This document shows, in pieces, positions 6,660 to 14,213 of a DNA stretch of 16,238 bases (positions are counted from its first letter, which is position 1; every line of letters begins with the position of its first letter). Under the pieces are notes generated by a model, which was not told the origin of the DNA, did not search any database, and saw only the letters and a list, made by a program, of their open reading frames with translations. A program made the position numbers and the translations under genes. Source of the DNA: Pseudomonadota bacterium (lineage in GTDB: Bacteria; SAR324; XYD2-FULL-50-16; JAHJRI01); the NCBI GenBank assembly GCA_022360105.1, contig JAKSDL010000045.1, positions 1-16,238 on the forward strand, given 5' to 3'.

Positions 6660-6693
6660 TCACATTAAAAAACTAACAATTATCTTCAATGCA

Positions 6694-6732
6694 TGTACAC
6701 TTTTTGTACAGTTTTTAAAACGAACTTGCAAT
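6694..6732 (+). promoter_or_regulatory. Tandem TGTACA operator and promoter of RHH copy 2
   Basis: TGTACA-CTTTT-TGTACA (6694-6710) has the same 11-base period as at 4960-4976. The second hexamer overlaps TTGTAC (6704-6709), followed after 17 bases by TGCAAT (6727-6732). The predicted start, near 6739, is almost at the ATG (6742). Flanking sequence differs from copy 1, so keeping the two hexamers and their spacing points to selection. Confidence 0.65.
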
Positions 6733-6741
6733 AAAACAATT

Positions 6742-7011
6742 ATGAGTATCTTCAAAAATGAAATTGAAACCAAACGGGTGATATTCAACGTCAGAATGGA
6801 TCTGGCGGAAAGGCTGGAACAAGCCAAGAATATCGCAAGGTCAATTGGAAAGAAGCTGGATGTGGATACAGCTATAGACAAAGCCTTGGATAAGTTCTTA
6901 AAAAAAGCAGAAAAAAAACTTGGTGAAATGAATAAGGACTTGAAAATTTCTTCCAGCCCTCCGGATGAGGAAGCGGTAGACAAGAACTCCGAAGAAGATT
7001 CGAATGCCTAA
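6742..7011 (+). CDS. Small ribbon-helix-helix-like protein, copy 2
   Basis: 89 residues with the same strand-helix-helix layout as copy 1: a strand around KRVIFNV (11-17), the GKKLDVDTAIDKAL turn and second helix, and an acidic tail from about residue 70. The frame is open far upstream to 6550, but I start at ATG 6742 because it aligns with the paralogue start (MSIFK) and because the TGTACA operator and predicted promoter lie inside the upstream part. No Shine-Dalgarno is present. A hairpin with a T-rich tail ends the unit at about 7116, so unlike copy 1 it seems to be transcribed alone. A repressor of its own gene, and perhaps of both copies, is the likely role; this is inferred. Confidence 0.83.
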   Translation: MSIFKNEIETKRVIFNVRMDLAERLEQAKNIARSIGKKLDVDTAIDKALDKFLKKAEKKLGEMNKDLKISSSPPDEEAVDKNSEEDSNA

Positions 7012-7069
7012 TAACCTGACCAGCCTCCATGTTTCCTTCCGGACAACCAGGATCAATTGATGATTCAAA

Positions 7070-7116
7070 AAGGCCAACCCTTTTCATTGAAGAGTCGGCC
7101 TTCAATCCTTTGTTTT
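7070..7116 (+). terminator. Probable terminator after RHH copy 2
   Basis: AAGGCC (7070-7075) pairs with GGCCTT (7097-7102), and CTTTTC with GAAGAG closes an ATT loop inside. A T-rich tail, CCTTTGTTTT, follows. The internal loop makes the stem imperfect, but the position right after the small gene fits. Confidence 0.55.
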
Positions 7117-7468
7117 AACCTTCATTCCATTTTAAAAATCCTTTAAAACATTCTTACTAAAATTTTACATATTCAGGACACCTTTTTGGCTCAATTGTTT
7201 TATTTTGTTAATTCAGTTAAATACTCTTGAAGTATCGTAATTACGAGCATTTGAACGTGGTTTTGCCGTTGATAACCGTCCTGCATATATTGTCTTTTCA
7301 AGATCCGAACCTTCAAAGCAGACTTAAAACGACACTAGTCCATCCTTTCATACCTTTTCAAATCACTTCCGCAAATGAGCTTTCAGCAGATTGGAAATAC
7401 TTCGCTGAACTCCAAACGGGCAAAAGCTCAAGTGCAATGGGGATACAACATCATTTTCAGCAGGTGCC
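7117..7468. other. Intergenic region upstream of the PHP/GAK operon
   Basis: About 350 A+T-rich bases without a convincing gene. A weak plus-strand promoter candidate is TTGTTT (7195-7200), 16 bases before TTAAAT (7217-7222). It would leave a leader of about 240 bases before the ATG at 7469. An open frame from TTG 7227 ends in a 4-base overlap with that ATG, but it has no Shine-Dalgarno and an unremarkable composition. No TGTACA pair or strong dyad is seen, so control differs from the regulator pairs to the left. Confidence 0.4.
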
Positions 7469-8629
7469 ATGACCAAATCCAGTTTATCCAATAAAATCAA
7501 TTTCCTGCCTAATGCACCACAACCAGTGCCTGAGGAAATTACAGAAAAAGACAGGCTTTATTTTAATCAGGTTATTACTACTGATTTGAATGCCGAACAG
7601 ATCGAACGCATTTTACAAGTCAAGGAATCTTACCCGTTAGAAACCTCTGTCGTGGGCATACACTGGCACCCGGAACATATACCCATTGATTTGATTACAA
7701 AACGAATCAGCAAAATGTTCCCAAACAAACAAAACGAGCTGGTTATTCCCACCCAGCACAACGTTATTACAGATTTAAACGGTTACTCTGGTGTGGAAGT
7801 GGATTGCTATTCACAGGGATTCAATCAGAAAGTTCAGCTATTATTGCATTTTGAATCATCCAAGGTCGAAGATGCTCACACCTTAAAGAAAATGCTGGCG
7901 CATACTTTCAAATACAGGTCGTCCCAACTGTTTGAGTTTATCAAGACGATCGATTCGCCTGTTGAAGAAAGATTACTCAGCGCAGCAGCAGAAACAGGAG
8001 CCAACTCAACCCTGGTTGATTTTGTCAGGGCTTACGTATCAAAGATCAAAAAGCTGCTGGAAGACGACTTTGAAAACGTACCTAAAGCTTCGATCAAGAA
8101 TAAATTGTTGCGCAATTTTTTTGATTGCCTCCGGGCTGATCACGACGAAGTACTGATAGATCGTGCCCAGAATTTTCTCACAGCAGTGAAGAAGACTGTT
8201 AAGGAAAGTTTTCCCCTTCAATATTTCTACCGAACCTCCGAAATTATCGAAGAGGCTAGATCAATCGGGGCAGGAATTGTCATTCCGCACCCCGAACAAT
8301 TTTGGCCCGTGCTACTGGCTGACTATGATGTAGACGGTATTGAGGTCTGGAATCCGCAATCTCAACGCTACACTGACTTTCTGGTATCAATAATCAACAA
8401 GAAAAATCGAGAATCACAATATCAAAAGCGAAAACTATTGGTCTTCATGGGCGACGATACCCACTTTGGAGAAAAGATAAAGGATCCTTCTCAACAAAAT
8501 CCAGATAAAGCAAACCGTGAAGTAGGTGTGCAACCCTCATGGGATGATCTCAGCATTCAAAAAAATCTGATTAAAGGCAATTTCTCAAAAGAACAGGTGA
8601 TCGAAGACTACAAATCACGACTTGCCTGA
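7469..8629 (+). CDS. PHP-type phosphoesterase-like protein
   Basis: 386 residues, cytosolic. The metal-ligand pattern of the PHP (polymerase and histidinol phosphatase) superfamily is visible: HxH at 65-67 (GIHWHPEH), His97 in PTQHN, His127/Glu129 in LLHFE, His274 in VIPHPEQFW, and the closing D-x-H at 330-332 in GDDTHFG. The strand IEVWNPQ (291-297) fits the barrel. A mostly helical stretch (about 135-255) is inserted between the third and fourth ligand sites, much longer than in small PHP enzymes. Only a weak AGGTG precedes the ATG. It opens the run of GAK-type genes, 72 bases before the second amphi-Trp gene. Hydrolysis of a phosphate ester made by the neighbouring kinases is a reasonable inference; the substrate is unknown. 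Confidence 0.8.
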   Translation: MTKSSLSNKINFLPNAPQPVPEEITEKDRLYFNQVITTDLNAEQIERILQVKESYPLETSVVGIHWHPEHIPIDLITKRISKMFPNKQNELVIPTQHNVITDLNGYSGVEVDCYSQGFNQKVQLLLHFESSKVEDAHTLKKMLAHTFKYRSSQLFEFIKTIDSPVEERLLSAAAETGANSTLVDFVRAYVSKIKKLLEDDFENVPKASIKNKLLRNFFDCLRADHDEVLIDRAQNFLTAVKKTVKESFPLQYFYRTSEIIEEARSIGAGIVIPHPEQFWPVLLADYDVDGIEVWNPQSQRYTDFLVSIINKKNRESQYQKRKLLVFMGDDTHFGEKIKDPSQQNPDKANREVGVQPSWDDLSIQKNLIKGNFSKEQVIEDYKSRLA

Positions 8630-8701
8630 TTTTCATTAACCTTAAGCTTGATGAACAGATTATCTGCAAACCCATTCAGACAACTTTTTTAAAAAACCGA
8701 A

Positions 8702-8968
8702 ATGGCTAAAAACGAAGAATTTGAGCATGAATCGATTCAGGATAATCAAACGATCGGTACATATTTAGAATCCCTGGTTGAGGGGTTTAAAAAAGGCAAG
8801 ATCGTTCTCACAGCTGAGAAACAGGAAATAGAGCTACATCCAAACAATATTCTGCACTTTGACCTCAGTGCCAAAAAAAAGGGAAATAAGTCGAAAATGA
8901 CAATCCGGTTGTCATGGCGCAGGTCCGATCTGGATGAAGATACAAAAGGCGATATTTCGATCGCCTGA
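8702..8968 (+). CDS. Amphi-Trp domain protein, copy 2
   Basis: 88 residues. The pattern is the same as at 5328-5660: a helix (TIGTYLESLVEGFKKG, 18-33), strands KIVLTAEKQEIEL and ILHFDLSAKK, then MTIRLSWRR with the conserved Trp at 72, and a short acidic tail. Outside those positions it is clearly diverged from copy 1, so the two are probably not interchangeable. No Shine-Dalgarno is visible; the ATG follows an A+T-rich run. It sits between the PHP-like protein and the PhoU-kinase fusion. A small binding or carrier protein is inferred from its size and neighbours. Confidence 0.82.
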   Translation: MAKNEEFEHESIQDNQTIGTYLESLVEGFKKGKIVLTAEKQEIELHPNNILHFDLSAKKKGNKSKMTIRLSWRRSDLDEDTKGDISIA

Positions 8969-9047
8969 ATGCATAAAAAAAACAGACGCTTGATCGGCGG
9001 GTGAAGGATAAATCCTATCCACCGGGATCATTTTAAGAAAAAAGGCG

Positions 9048-10682
9048 ATGTTAACGAATATTATTGAAAACTCGAAATTGATGGTCATCGAAACCGAGAA
9101 TCAGGTCAAGTTAACCGATGAACTGATTACAGATGGCAACCTGGAGCTGTTGGAACGAATTTCGTCCAAGGACGATTATATAGACAATCTGAAAACCACC
9201 ATAGAAAACGATTGTTTTTCCTACATTCATCAACTGGATGAGAACGTCAACAAATCCTATATCAATGAAATTAGGGCTATTCACATTATTGCCGTTAATT
9301 TGGAGCGAATAGCCGATTATTGTGTAAACGTTGCCCGTCAGGTTAAATTTCTCAGTGAGCCGGCTTTTATTCACCAATTTGATTTCGATCCCATGTTTAA
9401 TGAAATCAAAGCAGCGTTACCAATGATTCCGGGAGTTTTTGAAAGCAAGGACCTGTATTCGGCCCTCCATATTTGCAAATCGGAATTTGTGCTGGATGAA
9501 TATTATAAGGAGATCTTTACTGAAATCCTTAAACAGGTGAACAACAGCCGCTATGCAGAAAATCTAATCACTGTGATCTTCATGTTCCGTTACCTGGAGA
9601 GAGTTGGTGATTCCCTGCTTAATATTGGTGAAGCCCTGATTTTTGCAATAATCGGTGATCGAATTAAGATTCGACAGGTGGAAGCTCTCCAGAATACACT
9701 AAAAAACCCGAACTTTAACGGATCACTGATGGATTTCGATGTAGCTTCCATATGGGGCTCACGGTCCGGGTGCCGAATCAGTCGAATTGAAGATAACAAA
9801 CCTTCAGGATTCAAAGCCCAGGGCATTTTCAAAGAAGGCGCACTCAACAAAATCCAGACAGAAAAAGAAAAAATAGAACAATGGCAGGAATTGGTTCCCG
9901 GTCTGGTACCCAGGATTTTCGGTTATTACGAAAAGGAATACACAGCCTCCTTGTTAGTGGAATTTCTCTCCGGATGTACGGTTGATCAAGTAGTGTTAAC
10001 CGAAACCCAGGAAGTTATCCGGCAAATGCTTAATCTCCTTGAAAACACTGTCATTGAAACCTGGAACGGGACAAAAGTTGAAGAGCCCCACCAGACAGAT
10101 TACATGGATCAGCTCAAAAGCAGGTTCTCCGCAGTAAGCAGCGTTCATCCTTCTTTTAACAGACAACCCCAAGGTATCGGCAGTCTGGATATAAAATCTT
10201 CACTGTCTCTGATCGATGCCTGCTCAGAATTAGAAAAGTCCTTACCAGCTCCTTTTACTGTGTTTATCCATGGTGACTTTAATGCAAACAATATCATTTT
10301 TAACGGCGAGCAAAACAGGATCAACTACATAGACCTTTATCGTTCCCGACATACGGACTATATGCAGGATGCATCGGTTTTTCTTGTTTCATTTTTTCGA
10401 ATTCCGGTATTTGAAGAAAGGCTACGAGGTCGACTGAACCAGGTAATAAAACATTTTTACGATCTTTTTGCCGGCTTTGCAGATCAAAACAATGATCACA
10501 CTTTTCAAGTCCGATTAGCGTTGGCCTTGGCAAGATCGTTTTTTACCTCCAGTCGTTTCGAATTAAAGCAAAGTTTTGCCAAAGAGATGTGCCATCGCTC
10601 GAACTACCTGATGGAAAAACTTCTAACTCATGTACCCAAGGGAGAAGGCTTTGTCTTTCCCAAGGATATTCTTTACTACTGA
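9048..10682 (+). CDS. PhoU domain fused to aminoglycoside-phosphotransferase-like kinase
   Basis: 544 residues, two clear halves. Residues about 1-215 are a PhoU-type helical bundle with both metal-site motifs, NLERIADYCVNVAR (84-97) and YLERVGDSLLNIGE (182-195). PhoU proteins bind metal clusters and usually regulate phosphate uptake. Residues about 225-530 are an APH/choline-kinase-like domain with the catalytic loop IHGDFNANN (407-415) and the metal-binding Asp429 in IDLYRSR. The usual N-lobe is weakly conserved. AAGG precedes the ATG. No pst genes are nearby; instead it lies in the GAK-type operon, 92 bases before the ATP-grasp gene. It may phosphorylate a small molecule or carrier under control of its PhoU half; this is inferred. 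The fusion is uncommon in my knowledge. Confidence 0.85.
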   Translation: MLTNIIENSKLMVIETENQVKLTDELITDGNLELLERISSKDDYIDNLKTTIENDCFSYIHQLDENVNKSYINEIRAIHIIAVNLERIADYCVNVARQVKFLSEPAFIHQFDFDPMFNEIKAALPMIPGVFESKDLYSALHICKSEFVLDEYYKEIFTEILKQVNNSRYAENLITVIFMFRYLERVGDSLLNIGEALIFAIIGDRIKIRQVEALQNTLKNPNFNGSLMDFDVASIWGSRSGCRISRIEDNKPSGFKAQGIFKEGALNKIQTEKEKIEQWQELVPGLVPRIFGYYEKEYTASLLVEFLSGCTVDQVVLTETQEVIRQMLNLLENTVIETWNGTKVEEPHQTDYMDQLKSRFSAVSSVHPSFNRQPQGIGSLDIKSSLSLIDACSELEKSLPAPFTVFIHGDFNANNIIFNGEQNRINYIDLYRSRHTDYMQDASVFLVSFFRIPVFEERLRGRLNQVIKHFYDLFAGFADQNNDHTFQVRLALALARSFFTSSRFELKQSFAKEMCHRSNYLMEKLLTHVPKGEGFVFPKDILYY

Positions 10683-10774
10683 TTCTCCAAATCGTTCTTC
10701 ATCGTTTACTACTAGTCAACTTACAGATTTGCAGAATCATTTGATTAAAACAGTCCACTTCAACAGTTATTTGT

Positions 10775-11647
10775 ATGAAACCAAAGATAGGCGTTGTTGG
10801 GGTACCAGAAGGTTGGTCCTCAGAAGAACTGGCAGATAAAATAGCAGAGAAAACAGGATTCAGGCTGTTAATTGATATGGGTAAAACCCGGTTGGATTTA
10901 ACGACCGGAAAAGTCTGTTTTGACGGCCACGACCTTTCCCAACTGGATGCCATTATCATCAAGAAAGTTGGCTCCCGGTATTCACCGGATCTTTTGGACA
11001 GGCTGGAGGTTCTGAGGTATTTGCATGAAAAAGGGGTTAAAATGTTTTCCAAACCCCTGAGTATTATTCGTCTATTGGATCGATTGAGCTGCACTGTTAC
11101 ACTCTCGTCCGGTGACATACCCATGCCTCCGACCGTCATTACTGAAGATATTCAATTGGCGGCAGAATCGATTACGGAGTTTGGTGAAGCAGTTTTAAAG
11201 CCATTGTTTAGCACAAAAGCCCGGGGAATGCTGGTTCTAAACAAAACGGACGATCTTGAGAGTCAATTAAGCGACTTTAAAAAAGACAATAACACCATGT
11301 ATATCCAGAAAAAAATTGAACTCCCGGAATATGATTTGGGTGTTGTTTTTTTGGGTGGAGAGTATTTAACCACTTATGCCAGAAAAATAACCAACGGAGC
11401 CTGGAACACCACCACCAATTCAGGCGGTAAGTATGCTCCTCATACCCCTTCTCCGGAGATTATTGAACTGGCTTGCAGGGCCCAGTCTCTATTTGATCTG
11501 GATTTCACTTGCGTTGATATTGCGGAGACTGAAACCGGTCCTATAGTTTTTGAAGTCTCTGCTTTTGGCGGATTCCGGGGTGTTCTTTCCACCAGCGGAA
11601 TTGACGCTGCTTCCCGCTATACCGATTATGTTTTGAAAAGTATCTAA
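10775..11647 (+). CDS. RimK-type ATP-grasp enzyme of the GAK system
   Basis: 290 residues. Such enzymes activate a carboxylate as acyl phosphate and join it to an amine or other nucleophile. Seen are an N-terminal pre-ATP-grasp domain (1-100), an ATP-binding lysine in AVLKPLFS (139-146), the adenine-binding edge MYIQKKIEL (175-183), the glycine-rich NGAWNTTTNSGGKY (207-220), and the metal site D248...E260-V-S262. RimK-like enzymes usually have Asn where this protein has Ser262, followed by AFGGFRG. That matches my memory of the GAK-type ATP-grasp family. No clear ribosome site precedes the ATG. It stands between the PhoU fusion and the HprK-related kinase in the same direction. The ligated substrates are unknown. 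Confidence 0.88.
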   Translation: MKPKIGVVGVPEGWSSEELADKIAEKTGFRLLIDMGKTRLDLTTGKVCFDGHDLSQLDAIIIKKVGSRYSPDLLDRLEVLRYLHEKGVKMFSKPLSIIRLLDRLSCTVTLSSGDIPMPPTVITEDIQLAAESITEFGEAVLKPLFSTKARGMLVLNKTDDLESQLSDFKKDNNTMYIQKKIELPEYDLGVVFLGGEYLTTYARKITNGAWNTTTNSGGKYAPHTPSPEIIELACRAQSLFDLDFTCVDIAETETGPIVFEVSAFGGFRGVLSTSGIDAASRYTDYVLKSI

Positions 11648-11731
11648 CTGCCGTTGTAATACCGTAAACAGGCAGCAGAATGGTCAACACAATCCATTGT
11701 TTTTACATTTTGACTTCATAAAAAAGGAACC

Positions 11732-12844
11732 ATGCACTATTCGGGTAAACTTGAACGATCAGAAATTATCCAATCACTGCGGGATCAATACCCTGCGAAT
11801 TATTTTATTGTTTTGCAGTTTGGTGATTGCAACATAAAAGTGAACGCCAATCAAAATGAGATTACCGAAGCCCTGACAGAGTATTTTGATGGTTTTATAA
11901 CGGACGAAAGGCAATTTCAACTTGAAATAACTGTCCATGAGGCTGCACCACCCGCATTTTCTGCAGATTTCACCATCAAAACACCGGATCCGGGCAAAAC
12001 TAAAATTAAGGAAGAATATATCAATCTGGACCAGGGACGAATTGTGAGGAAACGCTTAACCGAAATGCAATTCATCTTTGGAGAAAATGAGAATCTGGCG
12101 ATTGGTCCCTGCCTGGGAAATATGAACCAGGTTGTCAATTTCATTAACAATCGCTTCATTGAGTGGGATCTGTGCAAAGGCAGTCTGCTTGGACACGCCG
12201 CAGCTGTTTTATGGAAAGAGCAGGGCATTGCCATGGCAGGTTTTTCCGGAGCTGGAAAATCGACCCTTGCCCTCCACCTGATGAGTAAAGGAACCGATTT
12301 TGTCAGTAACGATCGGTTGATGATTAATGTCGAAAATAACGAATTGGTAATGCGAGGTGTTGCCAAACTGCCCAGAATCAATCCAGGCACCATTCTTAAC
12401 AATGAAGATTTGATCGGCATTCTCAGCGAATCTGAAAAGGAAGAATTTGAAGCATTGCCTCCGGACAAATTATGGCAATTGGAGCATAAATTTGACGTGC
12501 CTGTCGGAGAATGCTTTAGCAATAGCCGCTTCTTGCTGAAAGCCCCCATGAAAATGCTGGTGCTGCTAAATTGGCAAAGAAGCGAAGGAAAGACCGAGAT
12601 CAAACAGGTGAATCTTAGGGAAAGAAGGGACCTCCTGCCTGCTTTTATGAAATCGACAGGTCTTTTTTTTCTGCCACACACAGCCAGTCATATCAATGAT
12701 GCAACCGAAGATGATTATCTGGAAATGCTGCAACATTGCGATGTAATTGAAATTAGCGGGGCAATAGATTTCTCACAAGCCGCAGAAGCATGTTTGACAT
12801 TCATCGAAACCGGTTCATTGGGAAGTCATGTTGCTGCAAATTAA
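11732..12844 (+). CDS. HprK-related kinase (GAK system)
   Basis: 370 residues. The P-loop GFSGAGKST (170-178) is followed by LALHLMSKGTDFVSNDRLMI, which lines up with the HPr kinase C-terminal domain (GxSGxGKS...G..LVADD). His155 in LLGHAAAV is where such kinases have the conserved HG. The N-terminal 150 residues are not the DRTGG-type domain of true HPr kinase. No HPr gene is visible in the window. AAGGAA lies before the ATG. Its last 17 bases overlap the CofD-like gene, so the two are probably translationally coupled. By family it should transfer phosphate, most likely to a Ser/Thr of a protein or to a small molecule. The nearby small proteins are candidate targets by inference. Confidence 0.88.
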   Translation: MHYSGKLERSEIIQSLRDQYPANYFIVLQFGDCNIKVNANQNEITEALTEYFDGFITDERQFQLEITVHEAAPPAFSADFTIKTPDPGKTKIKEEYINLDQGRIVRKRLTEMQFIFGENENLAIGPCLGNMNQVVNFINNRFIEWDLCKGSLLGHAAAVLWKEQGIAMAGFSGAGKSTLALHLMSKGTDFVSNDRLMINVENNELVMRGVAKLPRINPGTILNNEDLIGILSESEKEEFEALPPDKLWQLEHKFDVPVGECFSNSRFLLKAPMKMLVLLNWQRSEGKTEIKQVNLRERRDLLPAFMKSTGLFFLPHTASHINDATEDDYLEMLQHCDVIEISGAIDFSQAAEACLTFIETGSLGSHVAAN

Positions 12845-14018
12845 AAAAACCATTCCCTTTCCCAACAAAATCAATCTTGCCAGATTTCAGCGATCGCCTG
12901 AGCTGGGTCCGAAAATTCTATTCTTCAGCGGTGGCAGTGCATTGAGAAAAGCTTGCAACGAGTTGGTCAAATACACCCATAACTCCATTCATATCATCAC
13001 TCCGTTTGATTCCGGAGGTAGTTCCGCAGAATTAAGAAAGGCGTTTAAGATGCCGGCCATCGGTGACATTCGAAACAGATTGCTGGCTCTCGCCGATAAA
13101 AGCGTCCAAGGATACCCCGAAATTTTTAGGCTTTTTAATTACCGGTTTCCCAAAAAAGCAAAACAGCAGCATCTGCAAACCGAACTGGATTGCATGATCA
13201 GTGGTAAACATGAGTTGGTCAAATCCATTCCGGACCCCATGCGCAAGATCATTCGGCAGCACCTTGGACTGTTCAACCAGAAAAAACCTAAAGAGTTTAA
13301 TCTTAAAAACGCCAGTATAGGAAACCTGGTACTCACAGCCGGGTATTTGCATAATAACCGTAATTTTGACGTTATTATTTACATCTTTTCCTCCCTGGTA
13401 AAAGTCCAAGGTATTGTGCGGCCTGTTGTAAATAAGAACCTGGATTTGGCAATCCAATTGGAAGATGGCAGCACTATTGTCAGCCAGCATCGCTTTTCGG
13501 GTAAAGAGACTCCTGCAATCAGCAGCAAGATAAAATCGTTGAGTCTCAGTGAAAACCCGGAAAAACTGGTTTCTACTACAATTCCCATCAGAGACAAAAT
13601 GAAGCAGTTAATCCGACAGGCAGAATTGATTTGCTATCCCATGGGAAGTTTTTACTCAAGCATCATGGCTAATTTACTCCCAAAAGGCATTGGAACAGCT
13701 ATTAAAAAAAATCCTTGCCCGAAGATCATGATTCCGAACACCACATTCGACCCTGAAACAAAAGGTATGACACTGGATGATCAGGTACAAACACTTATTG
13801 AATGTTTGAGGAAGGATGATCCTGACAAACTTAACCCGAATGATGTGTTGGATTTTATTCTGTTAGACTCCAACCAGGATATCTACCAGGGCAGGTTTGA
13901 TCCGGGGAAGTATTCAAAAATGGGTATAGAAACCGTCAGTTGCCGACTGACAAATGAATCCGGCCAGCCTTTCATCAAAGAGCAGAATTTTGTGGAATCC
14001 GTTCTCTCTTTTGTTTAA
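12828..14018 (+). CDS. CofD-like protein of the GAK system
   Basis: 396 residues, related to CofD (2-phospho-L-lactate transferase of F420 synthesis) and YvcK. Family marks are ILFFSGGSALRK (30-41), PFDSGGSSAELRK (59-71), GDIRNRLLALAD (79-90), ASIGNLVLTAGYL (162-174) and GSFYSSIMANLLPKGIG (273-289). True CofD has TVNTGDD- or DDGGSSG-like sequence at the second site; here the acidic pair is reduced to FDSGGSSAE. No other F420 genes are present, so F420 synthesis is unlikely. It starts inside the preceding kinase gene (17-base overlap, GGGAAG just before the ATG), the last gene of the run. A group-transfer step using a nucleotide-activated donor is inferred. Confidence 0.87.
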   Translation: MLLQIKKTIPFPNKINLARFQRSPELGPKILFFSGGSALRKACNELVKYTHNSIHIITPFDSGGSSAELRKAFKMPAIGDIRNRLLALADKSVQGYPEIFRLFNYRFPKKAKQQHLQTELDCMISGKHELVKSIPDPMRKIIRQHLGLFNQKKPKEFNLKNASIGNLVLTAGYLHNNRNFDVIIYIFSSLVKVQGIVRPVVNKNLDLAIQLEDGSTIVSQHRFSGKETPAISSKIKSLSLSENPEKLVSTTIPIRDKMKQLIRQAELICYPMGSFYSSIMANLLPKGIGTAIKKNPCPKIMIPNTTFDPETKGMTLDDQVQTLIECLRKDDPDKLNPNDVLDFILLDSNQDIYQGRFDPGKYSKMGIETVSCRLTNESGQPFIKEQNFVESVLSFV

Positions 14019-14060
14019 AACAAAACCACAAACCAAATCTCCAAAACTATCATTTCCGTT

Positions 14061-14136
14061 GAACTTCCTCCGTTGCCTTTAGAGGCAGAAGCGGAGAACG
14101 AATTGAAGGTCTGGGTAACTGACCGGCCGGAAGTTC
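14061..14136. other. Branched inverted-repeat structure after the CofD-like gene
   Basis: GAACTTCC (14061-14068) and GGAAGTTC (14129-14136) close a perfect 8-base stem. Inside it, TCCG/CGGA with TGCCT/AGGCA make one hairpin (14069-14095, loop TTAG), and GGTC/GACC make another (14108-14124). The whole would fold as a three-way junction in either strand. One frame across it is open to TAA at about 14154 and reads like protein (VELPPLPLEAEAENELK...), but it has no ATG, GTG or TTG start with a ribosome site. It may be a gene remnant or a structured RNA. Confidence 0.4.
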
Positions 14137-14162
14137 TTCATGATCGATTTTAACAAACAAGA

Positions 14163-14213
14163 GCAGACGAAACACCAGGAAAAAAGGGGTTTTTCTTGGC
14201 GAACCTAGTCTGC
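14163..14213. terminator. Probable bidirectional terminator between convergent genes
   Basis: CCAGGAAAAA (14175-14184) and TTTTTCTTGG (14190-14199) form a 10-base stem with one G-T pair and an AGGGG loop. An outer GCAGAC/GTCTGC pair (14163-14168 with 14208-14213) encloses it and reaches over the stop codon of the minus-strand gene. The placement between the CofD-like gene and the molybdopterin-domain gene suits a shared terminator, though the classical G+C stem plus T-run is missing. Confidence 0.45.

Noticed and set aside
6550..6741. N-terminal extension of RHH-like copy 2
   Set aside because: The paralogue starts at the equivalent of 6742, and the extension covers the operator, the promoter and part of the opposite gene's leader.
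7227..7472. 81-residue frame from TTG, overlapping the PHP-like gene start by four bases
   Set aside because: No ribosome site and no recognisable family or fold pattern. The 4-base overlap alone is weak support, so I treat the region as leader sequence.
8976..9040. Imperfect dyad (AGGAT/ATCCT with partial outer arms) before the PhoU fusion
   Set aside because: The outer arms pair out of register and no T-run follows, so neither a terminator nor an operator can be argued.
11917..12681. 254-residue minus-strand frame inside the HprK-related kinase gene
   Set aside because: It is a shadow of the kinase gene, whose P-loop and family motifs are in the plus-strand frame. No independent ribosome site or family pattern.
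12828..14018. F420 cofactor biosynthesis by the CofD-like protein
   Set aside because: No other F420 genes are present, the acidic motif differs, and the neighbours are GAK-type genes.
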